This document shows positions 1 to 7,074 of a DNA stretch of 21,814 bases, piece by piece; position 1 is the first letter of the stretch, and each line of letters opens with the position of its first letter. The notes beneath the pieces were generated by a model, which was not told the origin of the DNA, made no database searches, and saw nothing but the letters and a program-made list of their open reading frames with translations. The translations under genes were made by a program, and so were the position numbers. The stretch comes from a virus. The stretch lies in IMG/VR virus record IMGVR_UViG_3300017917_002283, positions 1 to 21,814 of that record; one strand, given 5' to 3'.

Positions 1-1
1 C

Positions 2-481
2 ATCACCACGATCGTCCGCTCGACTCCGTCGTACGGCACTGAGAACGTGGCCCCTGGCTACGTGGCTCTGATCCACCCCGACCTGGAAGCCAGCGTCCGT
101 TCTCTGACCGGCTTCGTGCCCGCTGAGAAGTACGGCACGATGACTCCCTGGGAGAACGAGCTGGGCAAGTGCGAAGACGTGCGCTACGTGTCGTCCACCA
201 TCTTCTCCGCTTGGGCTGATGCCGGCGGCGACAAGGGCGACATGCTGTCCACCAGCGGCACCAAGGCCGACGTGTACCCGGTCCTGTACCTGGGCCGTGA
301 CGCCTACGGCATCGTGGCTCTGAAGGGCGCCTTCGCTCTGACCCCCATGGTCGTGAACCCGAAGCCCTCCGACAGCGACCCCCTGGCACAGCGTGGCCAC
401 GTCGCATGGAAAGCCATGCAGACCGCCACCATCCTGAACGACGCCTGGATGGTCCGCGCCGAGGTTGCCGCCAAGGCCTGA
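2..481 (+). CDS. Major capsid protein, N4-gp56 family (C-terminal part, 5' truncated)
   Basis: This is the C-terminal 159 codons of a phage major capsid protein, the shell-forming subunit of the head. The start lies upstream of the window; the first whole codon in frame is at 2. The visible part has an HPDLEASVRSLTGFVPAEKY stretch followed by WENELGKCEDVRYVSSTIF, which matches my recollection of the C-terminal end of N4-gp56-type capsid proteins: a conserved histidine-proline-aspartate, then GK-x-E-D/G-V-R-x-V/I. It ends in tandem in-frame TGA TGA stops at 479-484. Hairpins follow directly, as is common after highly expressed capsid genes. The family call rests on motif recognition only. Confidence 0.75.
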   Translation: MTTIVRSTPSYGTENVAPGYVALIHPDLEASVRSLTGFVPAEKYGTMTPWENELGKCEDVRYVSSTIFSAWADAGGDKGDMLSTSGTKADVYPVLYLGRDAYGIVALKGAFALTPMVVNPKPSDSDPLAQRGHVAWKAMQTATILNDAWMVRAEVAAKA

Positions 482-486
482 TGAAT

Positions 487-536
487 AGCGGGGCGACCCG
501 CTTTCATGACAAGCCCCTTCGGGGGCTTTTTGTTTT
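487..536 (+). terminator. Tandem hairpins with intrinsic terminator after the capsid gene
   Basis: Two perfect hairpins follow the capsid stop. The first (487-502) has a 6-bp stem AGCGGG/CCCGCT with a GCGA loop of the GNRA class. The second (511-527) has stem AAGCCCC/GGGGCTT closed by a TTCG loop and runs into TTTTTGTTTT, the classical rho-independent layout. It probably ends or thins out capsid transcripts while some polymerase reads on into the connector genes. I see no clear promoter between here and 613. Confidence 0.85.
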
Positions 537-612
537 GGTGCGCAGCAGTTAATCGCGACCAACCCGACGCCGGGGCGGGAAATCCCCGGCAACTTTTCCT
601 GTGAGGTTCCCA

Positions 613-978
613 ATGTCCGATTCCAAAGTCACCACCCTGGACGACGCAGCCGCTCTGGCTGACGACGCCGTCACCACCACCCGTGCCCCCGCCTCGAAGG
701 CCAGCGCCAAAGCTGTCAAGGGCGCCAACCATGACGCAGCCCTCAGCGGCAAGAAGCGCGTGGTCACGATTCACCCCACCAACGACGAAGGCGGCTCTGA
801 CGCTGTGTTTCTGTCGCTCAATGGCTACGCCTACCAGATCCCCCGCGGCACGCCCGTCGAGGTGCCTGAGGAGGTCGTGTCGATCCTGAAGAACGCCAAG
901 ATGGAAATCATGTCGTTCGGCAAGGACGGCGAGGTCATTGTGCGTGAGACCCAGCGCTTCCCGTTCTCCGCCGAGTAA
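613..978 (+). CDS. Small conserved phage protein downstream of the capsid gene
   Basis: This is a 121-residue protein of unknown function. The start at 613 is chosen because GTGAGG (601-606) is a good ribosome binding site at the right distance; the GTG at 601 would consume that site. Residues 1-60 are rich in Ala, Ser, Thr and Lys and look disordered. The C-terminal half contains FLSLNGYAYQIPRGTPVEVP followed by EEVVSILKNAK, a pattern (N-G-x-x-Y-x-I-P-R-G, V-P-E-E-V-x-x-x-L-K-N-A) that I recall from small proteins next to capsid genes in many phages. A minor head or head-completion role is possible but not shown. Confidence 0.8.
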   Translation: MSDSKVTTLDDAAALADDAVTTTRAPASKASAKAVKGANHDAALSGKKRVVTIHPTNDEGGSDAVFLSLNGYAYQIPRGTPVEVPEEVVSILKNAKMEIMSFGKDGEVIVRETQRFPFSAE

Positions 979-997
979 TTAAGAAAGAGAGCCAACC

Positions 998-1783
998 ATG
1001 GCATCGTCCATCCTTGTCAAAGACGTCCTGTACCGCGTCTCCGCTCAGCTGCACGACATCAGCCCGCAGTTCACGCGCTGGACCCAGCGCGAGCTGGTTT
1101 CCTGGCTGAATGACGGCCAGAAGGCGATCGCGAAGTACCTTCCTTCGTCTTGCTCGAGGGTGGACGCTGTCAAGCTGGTTCCCGGCACCAAGCAGTCGAT
1201 CGAGTCGATTGCTTCGAACAGCATCATTCCGGGCGACGGCTCTGCGCCAAGCCTGGTGATGGGTCACTACCTGCAGTCCGTGATCCGCAACATGGGCTCG
1301 GCCGGCAATACGCCTGGCCGCGCCATCCGCATCGCCGACCGCGAGATCCTGGACGTCAACTCGCCAGACTGGCACTCCGAGACCTCGACGACCATCTCGC
1401 AGTTCATCTTCGACCCGCGCACGCCCAAGGTTTTCTACGTGTCGCCCGGCGTCCCGGCAACCCCCGCCGTGTGGGTCGAAATTTCTTTCCTGGCCAACCC
1501 CGTCGAGATCAGCACCACTGGCTCGTACGGCATGGATGGCAACGACACGACCAAGATCAGCGTCGACGACAAGTACGTTGACGACCTCGTCAACTACATC
1601 CTGGCCCGCGCCTACATGAAGGATGCCGAGTTCGCCACCAACGGCGCCCAGGCGGCCGCTCACTCGCAGCTGTTCGTCAGCAGCATCAACGCCCAGGTTG
1701 CCGCGCTCACCGGCGTCAACCCGAACCTGCGCTCGCTGCCGATGAACCCCAACGTGCCCGCGCCACAAGCTCCGACGGCTTAA
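998..1783 (+). CDS. Head-tail adaptor-like protein (DUF6682-like)
   Basis: The 261-residue product probably joins the portal to the tail. The N-terminus (VKDVLYRVSAQLHDI, then RWTQRELVSWLNDGQKAIAK at about residues 28-47) matches the phage adaptor pattern in which a short helix is followed by W-x-x-x-E-L-x-x-W-L-N-D-G-Q. The C-terminal part (about 190-225) has DDLVNYILARAYMKDAEFAT, the helical segment typical of the same family. The start has a purine-rich site (AAGAAAGAGAG) upstream. The next gene begins 3 nt after the stop, so the two are probably translated together. The position after the capsid genes supports a connector role. The exact subclass is recalled, not computed. Confidence 0.7.
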   Translation: MASSILVKDVLYRVSAQLHDISPQFTRWTQRELVSWLNDGQKAIAKYLPSSCSRVDAVKLVPGTKQSIESIASNSIIPGDGSAPSLVMGHYLQSVIRNMGSAGNTPGRAIRIADREILDVNSPDWHSETSTTISQFIFDPRTPKVFYVSPGVPATPAVWVEISFLANPVEISTTGSYGMDGNDTTKISVDDKYVDDLVNYILARAYMKDAEFATNGAQAAAHSQLFVSSINAQVAALTGVNPNLRSLPMNPNVPAPQAPTA

Positions 1784-1786
1784 AGC

Positions 1787-2425
1787 ATGAACATCGCCGA
1801 CTTCCTGCCCCACTTGCTGCCCGATCTGCCGGGTTGCCCGGACAACATCGTCAAGCAGCAGTTCCTGTTCGGCGCCATTCAGTTCTGCACGGAAACGCAC
1901 GCCTGGAACGAGATCCAGGACCCGATCACGGTGATCGACAAGATCAACGAGTACGACGTCGAGGTCCCGACCGGCGCGCGCATCGTGGCTGTCAAGGATG
2001 TCTGGGCCAGCAATCGCAAGCTGCGCCCGGTCACCATGGATCAGCTCTTCGAGCGCATTCCCAACTGGCAGACCGCCGAAGGGTCCGAGCCCACCTACTA
2101 CAACGCCGCCACCGACTACACGACGATCCGCATCTACCCGAAGCCGCTCGACGCGCAAAAGGCCAAGCTCACACTGCGCGTGGCCTACGCGCCGACGCTG
2201 ACGGCAACCAGCATTCCGGACGAGATCGCGATCAAGTACTGGGACGGCCTGATCTCCGGCTGCAAGTCGCGCCTGATGGTCATCCCGGGCAAGTCGTGGA
2301 CCAACGCAGCCCTGGGTCAGTACCACAGGGCCATCTTCGATGACGCAGTGCTCAAGGCCAAGATCTCTCAGATCCACGACCGCGTGCAGGGCAGTGTCTC
2401 TGTGCGTCCGCACCCGTTCGCATAA
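1787..2425 (+). CDS. Second connector or tail-completion-like protein
   Basis: This 212-residue protein begins IADFLPHLLPDLPGCPDNIV and continues with a helical segment (about 22-40, QQFLFGAIQFCTETHAW). That resembles a conserved phage family lying next to adaptor genes: D-F-L-P-x-x-L-P-x-x-P-G-C-P followed by an amphipathic helix and a tryptophan. A beta-rich middle and a C-terminal helical region (about 145-190, WDGLISGCKSRLMVIPGKSW) are visible. No strong ribosome binding site precedes it, and the 3-nt gap from the upstream stop suggests coupled translation. A role in closing the portal or starting the tail is inferred from position and resemblance only. Confidence 0.6.
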   Translation: MNIADFLPHLLPDLPGCPDNIVKQQFLFGAIQFCTETHAWNEIQDPITVIDKINEYDVEVPTGARIVAVKDVWASNRKLRPVTMDQLFERIPNWQTAEGSEPTYYNAATDYTTIRIYPKPLDAQKAKLTLRVAYAPTLTATSIPDEIAIKYWDGLISGCKSRLMVIPGKSWTNAALGQYHRAIFDDAVLKAKISQIHDRVQGSVSVRPHPFA

Positions 2426-2434
2426 GAGGTTCCT

Positions 2435-2767
2435 ATGGCCGAGAAAATCAAACTGGTCCAGGGCGACACACGCCCAGCAATCGTGTGCACCATCACCGAC
2501 GAAAACAGTGGCGATCCGATTGCACTGACCGGCGCAACGCCAAGGCTCAAGTTCCGCGCCGCTGGCGAGACGACCATCATTGCCACGGTCACCGGCTCTG
2601 TTGTCGACGCCGCGGGTGGCAAATGCGTGTTCCACCCAGTCACCGCGCCGCAGATGCTGCAGGTCGACCCAGGCGACTACGAAGGCGAGATTGAAATCAC
2701 CTTCTCTGATGGCCAGGTTCAGACCGTTTACGACCTCCTCAAGTTCAAGGTCCGGGAGGACTTCTGA
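2435..2767 (+). CDS. BppU N-terminal-like baseplate/fibre anchor protein
   Basis: The product has 110 residues and looks like a single beta-sandwich domain. It opens with KLVQGDTRPAIVCTITDENS, then LTGATPRLKFR, and ends with a DYEGEIEITFSDGQVQTVYD strand set. This order (a Q-G-D start, Leu-x-Gly-A, then Y-x-x-E-I-x-x-x-F-x-D-G) resembles the N-terminal domain of phage baseplate upper proteins (BppU, DUF2479), which anchors receptor-binding fibres in gram-positive phages and also occurs as free-standing proteins elsewhere. AAGAGG upstream is a good ribosome binding site. The stop overlaps the next start (TGATG), so its product and the repeat protein that follows are probably made in step. Confidence 0.6.
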   Translation: MAEKIKLVQGDTRPAIVCTITDENSGDPIALTGATPRLKFRAAGETTIIATVTGSVVDAAGGKCVFHPVTAPQMLQVDPGDYEGEIEITFSDGQVQTVYDLLKFKVREDF

Positions 2768-3945
2768 TGCGTGTCGAGGTCAGTGGCACATCAGCCAGGG
2801 CCTCGGTAGAAGCCTCAAGGGCAAGGGCCAGCATCTCGGTCGTTTCGCCGATCTTCGGGACGCAATACGAGATCGCCGCGGCCGATGTCAGCTACATCGC
2901 CCTCAGGTCCGCGGTTCAGTATGCGCTGGCGTCAGCATCGATTGACTACCAGCTGGCCAAGGCTGTCGCGTTCGCTGACGGCTACGGCTTCAACAGGTTC
3001 ACCGAAGAGTACGTCGTCACCACCGACGGAGTGCAGCTTCTGCTGGGCAAGGAGTTCTCTGATTCGTTTTCAACGAGCGACGAGATTGTCCTTGAGTCCG
3101 AAAAGGGCCTGTCCGAGCAGCTTTTCATCGGTGACGTGTTCGCCGCCTACATCGTCTTCATCCGCAATCTGCAGGACAGCGTCCTGACTCAGGAGCTGAT
3201 CAGCAGCAGCATCTCGAAGCCGCTTGCCGACGTTGTCAGCAACATCACTGACGTGCTGCGGCCTCAGGCCACAAAAGGATTGCGCGATGCGATCCTGATG
3301 AACGACGCTCTTTCGAGAGCAATCACCAAAGCCCTCACAGACGCCGCTGTGCCGACTGACAAGCTGGCCCTGTCGCTGGCAAAGCTGGCCAAAGACCAGG
3401 CATCGATCACAGACTTCTCGACCAGGCTGGCCGGCAAAGCGCTTTTCGACCAGGCCGTGATGGCCGATGCCACGGCAAGGCAATTCATCAAGGCACTTGC
3501 TGATCAGCAGGCAGTCAGCGACAAAGCCGCCATCTCGGTGGAGAGGCTGCTGACAGACGCCGCGGCCGCCGCCGACTTCATTTCGTCAGCGGTCTCGCGC
3601 CTGTCGCAGGACTCCGTATCGACTGCGGATTCTTCGACCAGGTCCGCCCAAAAACTACTGAATGACGCGGCGCTCGCTCAGGACACGTTGGCATTCGCCA
3701 TCAGTCGACTGATCAGTGACGGCGTTGCCATGAGTGACAGCGCCGACCTCACCGACGGGCTGCTGACTCAGATCACAAAGTCATTCAACAACGTCGCCCT
3801 CGTTGGCGATACGCGCACGAGCAGTGTCAACAAGTTCGCGTCCGACTCTGCGTCAGCTGCCGACTCTGGCTCGCTGCGCAGTCAAGGCTACGTCGACATG
3901 TCCTACATCCTGGAGGACTACGTCGGGGATTCACGCGTTTTTTAA
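2767..3945 (+). CDS. Structural protein with fifteen approximately 18-residue repeats
   Basis: The function of this 392-residue protein is not recognised. From residue 95 to 373 it consists of about fifteen repeats, twelve of exactly 18 residues. The consensus is [K/R]-x-x-x-[D/N/E]-x5-[D/E]-x7, with Leu or Ala often at position 3; examples start KALTD, KALFD, KALAD, RLLTD and KLLND. Three copies are longer (20, 19 and 24 residues). The N-terminus (1-94) is unrelated, and the last 19 residues contain the tyrosine-rich segment SYILEDYVGDSRVF. The regular period suits a solenoid or an extended trimeric stalk in a virion appendage. Translation is coupled to the upstream gene by TGATG. No membrane segment or catalytic motif is visible. 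Confidence 0.75.
   Translation: MRVEVSGTSARASVEASRARASISVVSPIFGTQYEIAAADVSYIALRSAVQYALASASIDYQLAKAVAFADGYGFNRFTEEYVVTTDGVQLLLGKEFSDSFSTSDEIVLESEKGLSEQLFIGDVFAAYIVFIRNLQDSVLTQELISSSISKPLADVVSNITDVLRPQATKGLRDAILMNDALSRAITKALTDAAVPTDKLALSLAKLAKDQASITDFSTRLAGKALFDQAVMADATARQFIKALADQQAVSDKAAISVERLLTDAAAAADFISSAVSRLSQDSVSTADSSTRSAQKLLNDAALAQDTLAFAISRLISDGVAMSDSADLTDGLLTQITKSFNNVALVGDTRTSSVNKFASDSASAADSGSLRSQGYVDMSYILEDYVGDSRVF
3049..3885 (+). repeat. Protein-level tandem repeat, about 54 bp per unit
   Basis: The DNA encodes about fifteen diverged copies of an 18-residue unit. The copies are clear in the protein, with basic residue at 1, acidic at 5 and acidic at 11, but are too diverged in DNA to be a recent expansion. 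In order the units begin KEFSD, KGLSE, RNLQD, KPLAD, KGLRD, KALTD, KLAKD, KALFD, KALAD, RLLTD, RLSQD, KLLND, RLISD, KSFNN and KFASD. Confidence 0.85.
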
Positions 3946-3957
3946 CTGGAGATCACC

Positions 3958-4395
3958 ATGATCAACGAAAACATCAAAGTCACTGGCCAGGTTATGGTCG
4001 AGATCACCGGCCCCGACGGCCAGGTCAAAGAGCGCCGCGAGATCAAGAACCTCGTGGTTACCTCCGGCAAGACCTTCATTGCTGGCCGCATGGTGGGCAC
4101 GCCGACCGCAATGAGCCACATGGCCATCGGCTCGTCCAGCACGGCTGCAGCCAACGGCGACACCGCGCTGGGCGCCGAGCTTGGCCGCGTTGCTTTGGCC
4201 ACCAGCGGCTCGAGCGCCAACGTCGTGACCTACACGGCCAGCTTCCCCGCAGGCACCGGCACCGGCGCCGTTGTCGAGGCTGGCATCTTCAACGCATCCA
4301 CCGCTGGCACCATGCTGTGCCGCACCGTCTTCCCGGTGATCAACAAGGGCGTCGACGACGCCATGAGCATCACCTGGCAGATCACCGTCTCCTAA
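3958..4395 (+). CDS. Small beta-rich virion/tail protein
   Basis: This is a 145-residue protein with a good ribosome binding site (CTGGAG) 7 nt before the ATG. It begins with beta strands (IKVTGQVMVEITGPDGQVKE) and an N-L-V-V-T-x-G-K motif. It ends with a pattern (FPAGTGTGAVVEAGIFNAS, then RTVFPVINKGVDDAMSITWQ) that I recall from small structural proteins coded beside tail fibres in many phages. The order F-P-A-G-T-x-T-G, E-A-G-I-F, then K-x-x-D-x-x-x-I-T-W is the recognisable signature. It is probably a tail-fibre-associated or base structural protein. The specific function is unknown. Confidence 0.7.
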   Translation: MINENIKVTGQVMVEITGPDGQVKERREIKNLVVTSGKTFIAGRMVGTPTAMSHMAIGSSSTAAANGDTALGAELGRVALATSGSSANVVTYTASFPAGTGTGAVVEAGIFNASTAGTMLCRTVFPVINKGVDDAMSITWQITVS

Positions 4396-4409
4396 GCCGC
4401 CTCCGCCGT

Positions 4410-4428
4410 GGCCCGCGCAATGCGGGCC
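4410..4428 (+). other. GC-rich hairpin between genes
   Basis: GGCCCGC and GCGGGCC form a perfect 7-bp stem around a 5-nt GCAAT loop. No T-tract follows, so it is a poor intrinsic terminator. It may slow transcription or protect an mRNA end between the small beta protein and the long fibre gene. Confidence 0.5.
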
Positions 4429-4476
4429 GGCGCGTAATGCGCCCGCAAGCTCCACACCTCCAGGCACAGGCAATTC

Positions 4477-7059
4477 ATGGCTTCTCTCACCCTCCGTCTC
4501 GTCAAAGGCTCGCCGCTCACCAATGCTGAGCTGGATGCCAACTTCTCGAACCTGAACACTGATGTCGGCTCGCGCCTGCTCGCCTCGAGCAACCTGTCCG
4601 ACCTCGCAAACGCCACGACTGCGCGTTCAAACCTCGGGCTTGGGAACGTCGAGAACAAGTCGAGCGCCACGATCCGATCGGAGCTGACCAGCACCAACGT
4701 CACGACGGCGCTTGGCTACACGCCTCTGGCGCCGTCTGCTATTGGCAGCACCGTCCAGGCTTACGACGCCGATCTGGCCACGATTGCCGGGCTGACGCCT
4801 ACCGCGGACAACTTCATCGTCGGCAACGGCACCGCATGGGTGCTTGAGACTCCCGCACAGGCTCGCACGTCCCTGGGCCTGGGTTCACTGGCCACACTGA
4901 GCTCGATCAACAACAGCAACTGGTCTGGCACAGCCTTGGCCGTAGCCAATGGCGGCACGGGTGCAACCGACGCCGCAACAGCGCGCACAAACCTCGGCCT
5001 TGCCATCGGCACAAACGTGCAGGCCTGGGATGCTGACCTTGATGCGATTGCGGGTCTTGCTGGCACCAGTGGCTTCCTGAAGAAAACGGCCGCCAATACC
5101 TGGTCGCTCGACACAAACACCTACCTGACAGGTAACCAGAGCATTTCGCTCTCCGGAGATGCCACGGGTAGCGGCACGACCTCGATTGCCGTCACGCTCG
5201 CCAACAGCGGCGTCACGGCCGGCACATACACCAAGGTCACGGTTGACGCCAAGGGTCGCGTCACAACCGGCGCATCCCTGGCCTCTGCCGACTTGCCAAC
5301 CTACACCGGAACTCTCACGTCCAGCCAGGTGACCACTGCGCTGGGCTACACGCCGCTTTCCACCGGCGGCGGCACGGTCACCGGCAATCTGTCCGTCAAC
5401 GGCAACACAACCCTCGGAGACGCCTCCACCGACGCGATCACGCTGACTGGCACGGTCCAGCCGGGAGTGGTGATTTCTGGCTCTTCCACCTCCGACGCCT
5501 TGCGCATCACTCAAGCGGGCAGCGGCAATGCTTTGCTGGTAGAGGACAGCGCGAACCCCGATGCGACACCATTTGTGGTGACGGCAGACGGCAACGTGGG
5601 CATTGGCAACGCAGCGCCTACTGTTTTGCTGAATATGTATTCAGCGACCGGTGCAGTGGCGCAGTTAACCGGAGACTCAAATACCACCTTCACCATTCGC
5701 CGCGCATCGGATGACACCACTTCCGGAATCTTTGGTTTCAATAAACGCAGGGGGACGATTGCTTCTTCAACCATAGTTCAGGCCGGTGATGTTCTGGGAA
5801 CCCTTTCCTTTACTGGTTACGATGGTGTTTCTCAAAACATTCCGGGCGCCCAGATCACTGCTGCTGTAGACGGCACTCCCGGTACAAGCGACATGCCGGG
5901 CCGGTTGATGTTCAGCACCACGGCCGATGGCGCCGCTTCGTCAAAGGAGCGCATGCGCATTACCAGTGCAGGCAACGTGCTTGTTGGAACTACGACCAAC
6001 AGCAACAACTCGCTGCTTGTCGTCAACGGCACCATCAGCGAGACCGTTGGTTCGACTCAGTATTTGGTGGTCAGCCAGGCCGACATTGGCACAGAACCAA
6101 ACGACATTCCGCTGAACCAGTACCTCGGCTCGATGGCGTATCAGGACAACGCCGCGGTTAACATTGCCGGCGGCATTGCGTCACTGACCGCGCTGACTGT
6201 TGGCGGGCCGACGACGCTCAACGTCAACAGCTCTTCTGATGCTTTGCGCATCACTCAGGTTGGCAGTGGCAACGCTCTGTACATCGAGGACGTTGCGTCC
6301 GACTCCACGCCGTTTGTGGTCAGCTCCACGGGCGTTGTCGGCATCGGCACGACGACACCGGATAACGTCACCAGCGCAGGCATCGCCCTGGTGTCCAACA
6401 ACGGCTACTACCCGCAGCTCATCCAGCGCAACACGACTGCCGACGCAAACGCCTCGTACATCGGTCTCGAGAAGAGCCGCAACGGTGGCATCGTACAAAG
6501 CGGAGACATCATCGGCAACATTGTGTTCCGCGGCTTTGACGGCACTCAGTTCCTGCAGGCTGCTGCGATCTGGTCGCGTGTCGCCGCAACGCCCGGCACG
6601 AATGACATGCCTGGCGACCTGGTGTTTGGCACAACGCCAGATGGGGCGCCCGGCATCAGTGAGCGCTTTCGGATTGACCGCAACGGCGCAGCCCTAGCCG
6701 TAAGCAACACCGGCGGCCTGGGGTATGGCCCTGGCGCTGGCGGAGCTCAGACGCAAGGTTCCGGAAGTGGCAAAGCGACCGGCGTGACACTTAACGCGCC
6801 ATGCGGTCAGATCACAATGAATAACGCCTCCCTGGGTGGCGCCACGGCGGTTTCGTTCACGCTCGCCAACAGCATCATTGCCGCGACCGATGTGGTTAGC
6901 GTCACCATCAGCGGCGGCGCAACTGCTGGCGCTTACGTAGCTGCGGTCGATCAGGTGTCAGCCGGATCGTGCCGCATCAGTCTGCGAAACCTTACTGGCA
7001 GCGCACTCAGCGAGGCGGTTGTCATTAACTTTGCCGTTGTCAAGGCAGTAAGCGCCTAA
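4477..7059 (+). CDS. Long tail fibre protein
   Basis: This 860-residue fibre should bind the host surface. The N-terminus (LRLVKGSPLTNAELDANFSN, residues 6-25) is the common phage-fibre attachment signature L-T-N-A-E-x-D-x-N-F. Low-complexity fibre segments follow: NLSDLANATTARSNLGLG (39-56), two ALGYTPL copies (78-84 and 288-294), and a GDATGSGTTS...VTVDAKGRVTTG segment (about 227-265). Residues 337-505 and 586-745 are diverged copies of one unit. The end, from GYGPGAGG (749) to INFAVVKA, matches a C-terminal domain I recall from many fibres. No intramolecular chaperone domain is evident. The ribosome binding site is weak (AGGCACAGG). The neighbours are other surface proteins. Confidence 0.85.
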   Translation: MASLTLRLVKGSPLTNAELDANFSNLNTDVGSRLLASSNLSDLANATTARSNLGLGNVENKSSATIRSELTSTNVTTALGYTPLAPSAIGSTVQAYDADLATIAGLTPTADNFIVGNGTAWVLETPAQARTSLGLGSLATLSSINNSNWSGTALAVANGGTGATDAATARTNLGLAIGTNVQAWDADLDAIAGLAGTSGFLKKTAANTWSLDTNTYLTGNQSISLSGDATGSGTTSIAVTLANSGVTAGTYTKVTVDAKGRVTTGASLASADLPTYTGTLTSSQVTTALGYTPLSTGGGTVTGNLSVNGNTTLGDASTDAITLTGTVQPGVVISGSSTSDALRITQAGSGNALLVEDSANPDATPFVVTADGNVGIGNAAPTVLLNMYSATGAVAQLTGDSNTTFTIRRASDDTTSGIFGFNKRRGTIASSTIVQAGDVLGTLSFTGYDGVSQNIPGAQITAAVDGTPGTSDMPGRLMFSTTADGAASSKERMRITSAGNVLVGTTTNSNNSLLVVNGTISETVGSTQYLVVSQADIGTEPNDIPLNQYLGSMAYQDNAAVNIAGGIASLTALTVGGPTTLNVNSSSDALRITQVGSGNALYIEDVASDSTPFVVSSTGVVGIGTTTPDNVTSAGIALVSNNGYYPQLIQRNTTADANASYIGLEKSRNGGIVQSGDIIGNIVFRGFDGTQFLQAAAIWSRVAATPGTNDMPGDLVFGTTPDGAPGISERFRIDRNGAALAVSNTGGLGYGPGAGGAQTQGSGSGKATGVTLNAPCGQITMNNASLGGATAVSFTLANSIIAATDVVSVTISGGATAGAYVAAVDQVSAGSCRISLRNLTGSALSEAVVINFAVVKAVSA

Positions 7060-7074
7060 TCTGGAAACACGAAT

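Noticed and set aside
935-2635. Long antisense open frame (566 codons) opposite the connector genes
   Set aside because: It lies opposite three well-supported genes. Its residues (many Arg, Val, Asp, Gly, His) are what the complement of GC-rich codons gives, and it has no recognisable domain.
4410-4428. Hairpin at 4410-4428 as an intrinsic terminator
   Set aside because: The stem is strong but no T-tract follows, so it is listed only as a hairpin.
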